A stretch of 64,000 nucleotides of DNA, taken from the NCBI GenBank assembly GCA_015039365.1, contig WION01000289.1, forward strand, positions 1 through 64,000. The letters run 5' to 3'. Below the pieces are notes generated by a model, which saw only the letters and a program-made list of their open reading frames with translations, ran no database searches and was not told the origin of the DNA. Positions 57,110 to 64,000 of the stretch are shown here, piece after piece. The stretch comes from Amanita rubescens. Taxonomy: Eukaryota; Basidiomycota; Agaricomycetes; Agaricales; Amanitaceae. Position numbers and translations under genes: made by a program. Positions within the stretch are counted from its first letter, which is position 1. Each line of letters begins with the position of its first letter.

Positions 57110-58760
57110 GAGATACGGAATTAAAATAATCGGTTAGCGCGCGAGACGCGAATTGAGAGAAATGGAGTACTTACGGGCCCGGTGATAGAAGAAACGGCAC
57201 TGTATGCATGTCTCGTGCATAGAAAGTTGAGGGATGCATTGGAATGAAGAAAAAAGTGAAAGGCCGAGGGTAGAGGGGTCGTATGCGCTGAATAAGTGAG
57301 AACGCACCGCCAATGTGCACAACTTCAGCAAGAAAGCGAATGACGCGGTTTTAGGGCAGGACATATTGAAAGGAATGCTTCCTAATTCCATACAGCAACT
57401 TTCTATCGCGGAGATATGGAATTAAAGGAATCGGTTAGCGTGCGAGACACGAATTGAGAGAAATGGAGTACTTACGAGCCTGGTGATAGAAGGAACGGCA
57501 CTGGATGCATGTTTTGTACATAGAAATTTGAAGGATGCATTGGAATGAAGAAAAATGCGAGAAGCCGATGGTAGAGGGGTCGTATGCGCCGCCAATGTGC
57601 ACAACTTCAGCAAGAAAGCGAATGACGCGGTATTAGGGCAGGACGTATTGAATACAGCATCTTTCTATCGCGGAGATATAGAATTAAAGGAATCGGTTAG
57701 CGTGCGAGGCGCGAATTGGGAGAAATGGAGTACTTACGAGCCTGGTGATAGAAGGAACGGCACTGGTTGCATGTTTTGTACATAGAAATTTGAAGGATGC
57801 ATTTGAATGAAGAAAAATGCGAGACGCCGATGGTAGAGGGGTCGTATGCGCCAAATAAGAGAGAACGCGCCGCCAATGTGCACAACTTCAGCAAGAAAGC
57901 GAATGACGCAGTATTAGGGCAGGACGTATTGAAAGAAATGCTTCCTAATTCCATACAGCAGCTTTCTATCGCGGAGATATAGAATTAAAGGAATCGGTTA
58001 GCGTACGAGGCGCGAATTGAGAGAAATGGAGTGCTTACGAGCCTGGTGATAGAAGGAACGGCACTGGATGCATGTTTTGCACATAGAAATTTGAAGGATG
58101 CATTGGAATGAAAGAAATGCGAGAAGCCGATGGTAGAGTCGTATGCACCGCCAATGTGCACAACTTCAGCAAGAAAGCGAATGACGCGGTATTAGGGCAG
58201 GACGTATTGAAGGGAATGCTTCCTAATTCCATACAGCAACTTCTATTGCGGAGATATAGAATTAAAGGAATCGGTTAGCGTGCGAGACACGAATTGAGAG
58301 AAATGGAGTACTTACGAGCCTGGTGATAGAAGGAACGGCACTGGATGCGTGTTTTGTACATAGAAATTTGAAGGATGCATTGGAATGAAGAAAAATGCGA
58401 GAAGCCGATGGTAGAGGGGTCGTATGCGCCGCCAGTGTGCACAACTTCAGCAAGAAAGCGAATGACGCGGTATTAGGGCAGGACGTATTGAAGGGAATGC
58501 TTCCTAACTCCATACAGCAACTTTCTATTGCGGAGATATAGAATTAAAGGAATCGGTTAGCGTGCGAGACACGAATTGAGAGAAATGGAGTACTTACGAG
58601 CCTGGTGATAGAAGGAACGGCACTGGATGCGTGTTTTGTACATGGAAATTTGAAGGATGCATTGGAATGAAGAAAAATGCGAGAAGCCGATGGTAGAGGG
58701 GTCGTATGCGCCAAATAAGAGAGAACGCGCCGCCAATGCGCACAACTTCAGCACGGGGAA
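57110..58760 (+). repeat. Satellite-like tandem array, six units of about 260-300 bp
   Basis: Units restart at aatcggttagcg near 57129, 57429, 57692, 57994, 58268 and 58551; spacing varies because of short deletions. Each unit carries agaaatggagtacttac, ggtgatagaaggaacggcac, then gaaatttgaaggatgcatt and gcacaacttcagcaagaaag. On the minus strand each complete unit can encode MELGSIPFN...SCPNTASF, and a canonical donor-like ctcgtaagt follows. The array looks like tandemly copied exon-intron sequence. Confidence 0.85.
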
Positions 58761-59975
58761 GTGTCCGAGGGTGCGGGGCAGCTGCCAAATGAGCAGGTGG
58801 TAGCGAAGGGTATGGGGCGGTTGACAAGGGTGCAGGGCAGTTGATGAGGGTACGGGGTGGTTGGTTACACCCTGTCATTTGTTGTTTTATCCCTAGAGGA
58901 GAGGAACGAACGGGGGTCGCGGATTTTGTGAGCATGGGTGGTTGCAGGTGCACCCGGATGGTGGTACGCACTCGATCCGGCACGATGGTTTGGTTGGGAT
59001 AGATATAGATGCATCTGGGCCATGCATGAATTGCTGTGGCACAAACGGTGAATGTAGGGCCTAACGGAATGCTCAAGCTCGAGTGCGCCATTCCTGGATG
59101 TGCCGGATAGTCAACGGAGAGGCGGGCTTGCCGGTGGGAGGGCAGTGAGCTCTCATATCGCCAACACCGTCGAGAAAGCGCGATAGATATCTAAGGACCT
59201 CGAGGATGAGGCGCTCAGTCAAGGGAGGGTGTATCTTGAATGAGGGTCAATCGTTAGGCCTGTAAGTGACCTCCTGGAAACTTTGGAATCGTATTCTGTG
59301 GCTGAGGAATGGGCAGGGCGCCGTTCGAGTTAAGTGGCGAAGAGGACGTTCCGTGACCGGGTAGATCGGCCTCTGTCCACAATGATGGTGAAATCCAATG
59401 GAATGAGGGTGGCCGTGGTGACCTTGTGAACGTGTGGCAGATGCAGGCACGGAGCTGAGGGAGAGGGTGTAGGTGCGTACTTGGGGAGTGGGCGGCTCCT
59501 TTGTCTTCGTTTGCAGTTGCACTATCAGCTATCCAATTCGCAAGCAGATCCGTAGCTTCCCCATAACGTGACTTATCTTCCTCAGTAATTGAGAATTTCA
59601 AGCAAAACTTATAAGACCGAGGATACATACTGAAAAAAGTGCGAGATCATAAACTTGGCGCTGATGAGAAGAGACCTTCGACTGGAAATCGCGTGGGACA
59701 AAAGGAACGGCCCACCAACGAGGATAGACCCAACCTGGACAGAAACGTTGATGTTTAGAGCGGGAGAGCACGCCCGGCTAAGGAGAGAGCGAGTGAGTCG
59801 AAGGAGTCGCGACCGTGATGCGACCGCCATCCAGCGTAGAGGTGCTTTCTCTTTAGCACTCTCTTTGGCTCTCTTTGGTTTTTCTCTTTGGCTCTCTCTA
59901 CGTCTCTTTTTAACTCCGATTGGCTAACAACTCTATTTCTTACCCGGTACACCCGCTGGCGGTTCTATTTTAAGA
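58761..59975. other. Unresolved region with minus-strand coding-like pieces
   Basis: 58770-58870 is GGGTRCGGGG-rich. On the minus strand, SAKFMISHFFQ (about 59640-59670) and PRSYKFCLKFSITEEDKSRY with GEATDLLANWIADSATANED (59500-59625) could be neighbouring exons of an unrecognised gene. No complete model is possible. Confidence 0.35.
59842..59912 (+). repeat. CTCTTTGG-rich motif
   Basis: tgctttctctttagcactct then ctttggctctctttgg, ttttctctttggctctct and acgtctcttt. Confidence 0.7.
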
Positions 59976-60142
59976 ATGACTCACCAAGGTAGGAAGAGCA
60001 ATCTAATCATTCATTCTGGACTGATAAAATACCGCCTTAAGAACAATACCAGAAATTTAATAAGAGTTTTATACATGAATCGAAACAGACGAACTATGAA
60101 GTATTTGTTAGTCCCCACCAGTGGCATTACCTGCGCCCCGAC

Positions 60143-61739
60143 ATGGGTAACGTTGGTGACATCTTCGTTAAAACTACCCATGAAGAGGAAGTCGTAAATG
60201 TCCTAAACCTTGGCAACAACTTGAAAATAAAACGGCCAGAAAATTACGAACATCACCATATATATTACAAAACCGAAAACGGCTGGATGCCCGCAGATGC
60301 CAGGCGTAGGCAGGATAATAGAAAACCCTATACCATACACCCAAGATTAGGATCCTCGTTTCTCCTGGATGACTTCGTATTCAGGTGGAGAAGCGTTAGA
60401 AGTTACTATAGCACGAACCGCGAAATATCTAATCAACCACCGGATCGGAAGGCTGTTGAACTATCCAGAGGTATGTGGAATGGGAATTTTTGTTGAAAGC
60501 ATTGAGTCACTAATGCTTGAGAAACTTAGGTGGTGAGCAAAAACCAAAAAAACGAGCCCGAGCAGAGTCTCCTCATCGTAATACCCACTTCTCCCTGCCA
60601 AGAACCTTTCTGAAAATCTTCTTTTAGCTCCCCTAAGCCTCGAAAATGCGTGGATTATGGATGAATATAATCGATGGACTCGTCCACCCATCACCTTTGC
60701 CGCGCACGAGACGGTCCATGCCGAGGGAAAGAGAATCCTTCAGAAGTTAGCAGGTCGCTCATCCCCGATTCCTTCATGGCCTCTAGGGCCAGAATTAAAA
60801 AATATCCGCATCGTTCATGCTTCTACCAATCATCTTCAGCACACACCAGATATCTCAGACGTGTTGGCTGACTTAAGTCGAGCAGGAGAGGCTCGTGCCC
60901 ATATGAGTATCACCAATTTCATACTCAACGGTGCTGCAGACCACGTCCCAGTAAAAACGGTATTGAAATCACTCATGATGTCTGGAGACCGCTACGATAA
61001 GGTTAAAGGGAAGTCTGTGCTCCAACTCGGCGCTCTCACCATTCCCGCGTCCTGCGATGGCTTAGATGGCATCGACCTCTTACCGGAACAGGTCCGAGTC
61101 AGTAGGGAGATCGTGTACCAGGAGAAGAATGCAGAAACAGACGAACAGTCGGACAAACAGTCAAACCCAAATCCTGTACCGTCCTGGGAAAGTTGTCTCG
61201 TCCCAATTGGATGTGTTACAGGTCCCCATACGGATTATTGTGGGTGCTCGCAGCTCATCCAGCATATCGAAGGACAAAAACTTTGGCTTTGTTGGCCTCC
61301 CACGCCTCACAACCTTGATATCTACCTTCGACAACATCTTACAGGATACCTGGCTTTTCCAACAGAAGAAGCCATTGACCAATTAGAGGGCATGGAGCTG
61401 ATCCTGTTGGATTCCGGTGATCAAACGTGTTTTATTATGCCAGGAGGGACGATCCACGCTGTTGTGACGTTTACCAAAAGCTGTCACACAGGATTGAAGC
61501 TTTGGCGCATGGGAGATCTCAAGGTGGCCAAGAGCATGAATGAAATCCAATTGAGTGTGATAAATAAAAGAGAGGAATTGGATAAATCAACATTCAATTT
61601 CTACAAAGACTACTTTCGGGACCTGAAGGACGAACTGGAAAATTGGGACGAATTGAAAAGAAAGTGCAAAAGAGGGAAGGATCGTAACGAGCTTCAGGAC
61701 TGGATCAAGGCCATGCGCGAACTTAGGAATATTGATTAG
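60143..61739 (+). CDS. JmjC-like 2-oxoglutarate/Fe(II) dioxygenase
   Basis: Exons 60143-60470 and 60628-61739 (GT-AG intron of 157 bp) sum to 1440 nt, 479 residues from MGNVGDIFVKTTHEEE. The frame continues upstream (HQWHYLRPD), so a further 5' exon is possible; ATGACTCACCAAG followed by gtagga at 59976 is a candidate. The iron site is read as HTD in GPHTDYCGCSQ (about residue 308) with the distal His in MPGGTIHAVVTF (about 385), in a cupin/JmjC fold: LIQHIEGQKLWLCWPPT, LEGMELILLDSG, CHTGLKLWRMGD. It ends in a charged helical tail. Agaricomycetes carry many JmjC-like genes; the substrate (protein, histone or small molecule) cannot be told from the sequence. Confidence 0.8.
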
Positions 61740-62939
61740 AACACGCCGCGTTGATATTTAGTATAACCTAGTTGATTATTCTCCGTAATTCTGACGACAA
61801 ACAATGTATATATCGCCATTAAACTGCTTGTACTGCTAGTAGTACGACACCAACTCGGAATCAACAGTGAATGTATTTACGTAGAATAGGTTGAATTTAT
61901 TGAGCGTCTGGTTCAAGGAAGGCCTTTCTCCACAAAGGTAGACTCGTTGATGCCCGGTAATATATGTGCTGCACGGACCCGCTTCTCGACGAAGTTCAGC
62001 AGAGCTTGGACACGAGATCATGGGTTTATCCAGTTCCTATGAAATTTGACAGTAAATCCAACCTGTCACCAGAATGTAGAACAAGACGACGTACTAGCAA
62101 CTTGGAAGCCTGGTCGACGTCATTTTTCTCCTTGATAGGCATGTCTGCAGACAAATACAAAGCGATATAATTATATGCGGAGGCAGACATGATCGTCGGA
62201 ACTGAAGTTGTCAGCGCAGGAAAGGAAAGAAAACGACATGGGCAGTTGACAACATGGGCTCGATCGTAGTAGCTTCAGCGATGTACGCGTCGTGCGACAT
62301 GAGGCTCGAGGGCACACACGGAGAGGCAAGTACATGCAACACCAGTCATGCTTCAGGTGGGACGGGAAAGCGCGGCAAATAACAGAACAGGTAGGGCTCG
62401 CGAACAAGTGTTTGTGTTAGTAGCTGAGACCAGAAACGAAACGCATCGTAATAGACGCCTGTAGCGACTGAGGGCATCCGGGGGACGGCCGAGACAAGAG
62501 CTCCAGAAAGCGACGAAGTATCAGTGAAGGAGTACTCAGGCTGAGTTTCCGAGTCTAAGCGGCGGTTGGCGGGATGATAAGTGCGTGTGTTAGCTGAGAC
62601 CAGGACGCGAAGTTGGGAGAGCTGGAGTCAGCAGGTAGTAAGGGACCAAGACCATTTATACTAGCACCATGTGAGTGACTATAGCGTTCGACGCTGACTC
62701 TGGGTCCGCGACACGAGCTGTACCTTCTCTTTGGCGCTCTCTTTGGTTCTCTTTTGTTTTCTCTTTGGCTCTCTCTAAACTCCAAGGCAATCATCATTCG
62801 GAGTTCTGCCAACTAGTACTAGTAGCCTCATGCAGTGGGGGCGGCACTCAGGCTGGACTCTTTTTCAGGCGCTCTCTTTCGCGCCTCTCTAAGAGTCCTT
62901 CACGTATACTGGTACGTAAATTCAATACATGCTTTAACA
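61740..62939. other. No supported gene
   Basis: Intergenic, with short frames and two CTCTTTGG/GCGCTCTCTTT stretches (62722-62785 and 62866-62890). Confidence 0.4.
62722..62785 (+). repeat. CTCTTTGG-rich motif
   Basis: ccttctctttggcgctctct, ttggttctcttttg and tctctttggctctctct. Same family of words as 55948 and 59842. A shorter inverted ggcgctctctttcgcgcctc lies at 62867. Confidence 0.7.
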
Positions 62940-64000
62940 ATTGTTCCTTGTAATGTAGTTGGGATAATAGCAGCCCGACCAAAGTAGCAGAAGTATGTCT
63001 GCGTTATAGTATCGGGCGAGGGCAATTCATAGTATAATAATTCAATCTCAGGAGTGTCGACTGTTGGGTGTAGGCAATCGTGCTAGATCATGATATCGAT
63101 GATAATCAACCCCATTCAAACATCACCCGGCGCAGTGCGTTGAGATATGGTAACCGATCCCGGACGTTAGGCGATGCCAACCCCGACGAGCATTTTGAAC
63201 CGAGACTGACGCAAGGTGGTGAGGTTGGTCAGGACGGAAGTAGAAACAGCGCAAAATAAGCTCCTCCCGTACTAAAGAGCCCAGCTCCTGAGGTCGATTC
63301 TCAAACAAGCGTCGATCGAGAGCGCGGCGGTCCAGCATGAGGAGTTCGAACCGAAATGATAATTCCGAAATCCCCCACATGTTTTCCTGCGCCTCGTGTA
63401 CCGAGAATTCCCTATCAGGAACCTTGTGGAGATTGATACGTCGATGCCTAATTCAGTCCGCCTCATGGTAACAGCAAAGTTTGAGAAATTCCCGAGAAGC
63501 CCCTGCCTGCTCTCTGAATTAGGTGCACGCGCCACCAAGTAACGTACGCCAGTCCCTGGCCCGAAAGTAGCTGGACCTTAGAGGCATTTGACGCCAGGCG
63601 ATAGATGCATATGTCCCGCGTATGACAGTCCAGCAGTGAGATACCGGTTGCTGTCGATTTAGCGTTGTCACCAGAACAGAAAAATCCAGGTTCGGGGAAC
63701 GCAACTTTCCCGTCATTGTCTGCGAGCTTGGTTTGCGAAACACAGCATTTCCAGACTATGATCCACAGCACCAAGTGCCTTCTGCCACGATTCTAGCGGA
63801 AACGACATGTATGGGCTGTCAATCGGATCGAACTTATCGCGGGATAGAGGTTGACCTGGTTTCCCAGAGCGCCGAGGATCTGCCGAAATGAGAATATGCG
63901 CAATGCGTTGAAAAGAGTAACCTACACGGTTGGGATCTTGCACTAGTGCTCCGATGATTCTGCGACGGCCCAGCAGTACGGCTGTTCTGGACAAACTTCC
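62940..64000 (-). pseudogene. Decayed member of a multi-copy agaricomycete family, cut by window edge
   Basis: The minus strand carries ordered protein blocks in changing frames: SPYMSFPLESWQKALGAVDH (63.8 kb), DNDGKVAFPEPGFFCSGDNA (63.7 kb), NMWGISELSFRFELLMLDRR (63.3-63.38 kb) and TQTYFCYFGRAAIIPTTLQ (62.95-63.0 kb). I recall FP(L)xSW, W-ELxFRFELxxLD and FGRAA(x)IP as marks of a repeated agaricomycete family of unknown function. Stops and frameshifts, including one near 63715-63760, mark it as non-functional. Its 5' part lies beyond the window. Confidence 0.55.

Noticed and set aside
1..64000. CRISPR arrays, operons, rRNA genes or tRNA genes
   Set aside because: No regularly spaced short repeats with unique spacers and no rRNA seen; tandem arrays here are contiguous. 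I did not find a convincing tRNA, but a covariance-model scan was not possible.

Overview
The window looks like nuclear DNA of a filamentous basidiomycete, most likely a wood- or litter-decaying agaricomycete. It has many 45-65 bp spliceosomal introns, an AA14-type lytic polysaccharide monooxygenase, a fungal arrestin, MINDY and JmjC genes, and mobile elements typical of Agaricomycetes (Helitron, Plavaka transposase, gag-only LTR element, hAT-like ends). No prokaryotic gene organisation is seen. All identifications come from reading the sequence and remembering families; no database search was run.

Region by region. Positions 1-13.6 kb are ordinary host chromosome: an arrestin-domain gene with a long disordered tail, mitochondrial ribosomal protein uL30m, a MINDY-type deubiquitinase ending in a CaaX box, a leucine-rich-repeat protein, and an AA14 LPMO. 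For MINDY, AA14, Plavaka, JmjC and one small gene, the exon sums I worked out by hand are divisible by three. From 14 to 24 kb lies a graveyard of duplicated and broken pieces: a repeat seen twice (14.4 and 17.2 kb), a multi-pass membrane protein, a single DDI1 exon, a 333 bp direct repeat (18.6 and 23.6 kb), and a decayed Nup107/Nup84 copy between the direct repeats.

From 24 to 33 kb (minus strand) is a CpG-poor Helitron with one uninterrupted 2636-codon frame: a possible N-terminal extension, Rep (HUH plus Tyr), a PIF1-like helicase, and a C-terminal ubiquitin-protease-like domain. A second, decayed copy of that last domain lies directly downstream. From 33 to 43.4 kb are genes of unknown function that look like dispersed agaricomycete families. 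One is split by a very young gag-only LTR retrotransposon: the LTRs are 397 bp each with one difference seen, the target duplication is 4 bp, and the host frame is restored on paper by its removal. From 43.5 to 48 kb are tandem repeats, two fold-back GGGTAC elements and a truncated DnaJ gene. The DnaJ gene is split by a 2.6 kb element with hAT-like ends and an 8 bp target duplication.

From 48 to 64 kb are two small unrecognised genes, a nearly intact Plavaka transposase gene (one frame change after its zinc finger, one probable GC-AG intron), a six-unit satellite of about 280 bp at 57.1-58.7 kb, a JmjC-like dioxygenase gene, and a decayed multi-copy family gene running off the right edge. A CTCTTTGG-rich motif recurs at four or five places in this part.

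The host genes do not form a pathway. The theme is layered insertion: at least three transposon classes, two cases where the empty site can be read across the insertion, and several gene fragments consistent with capture.
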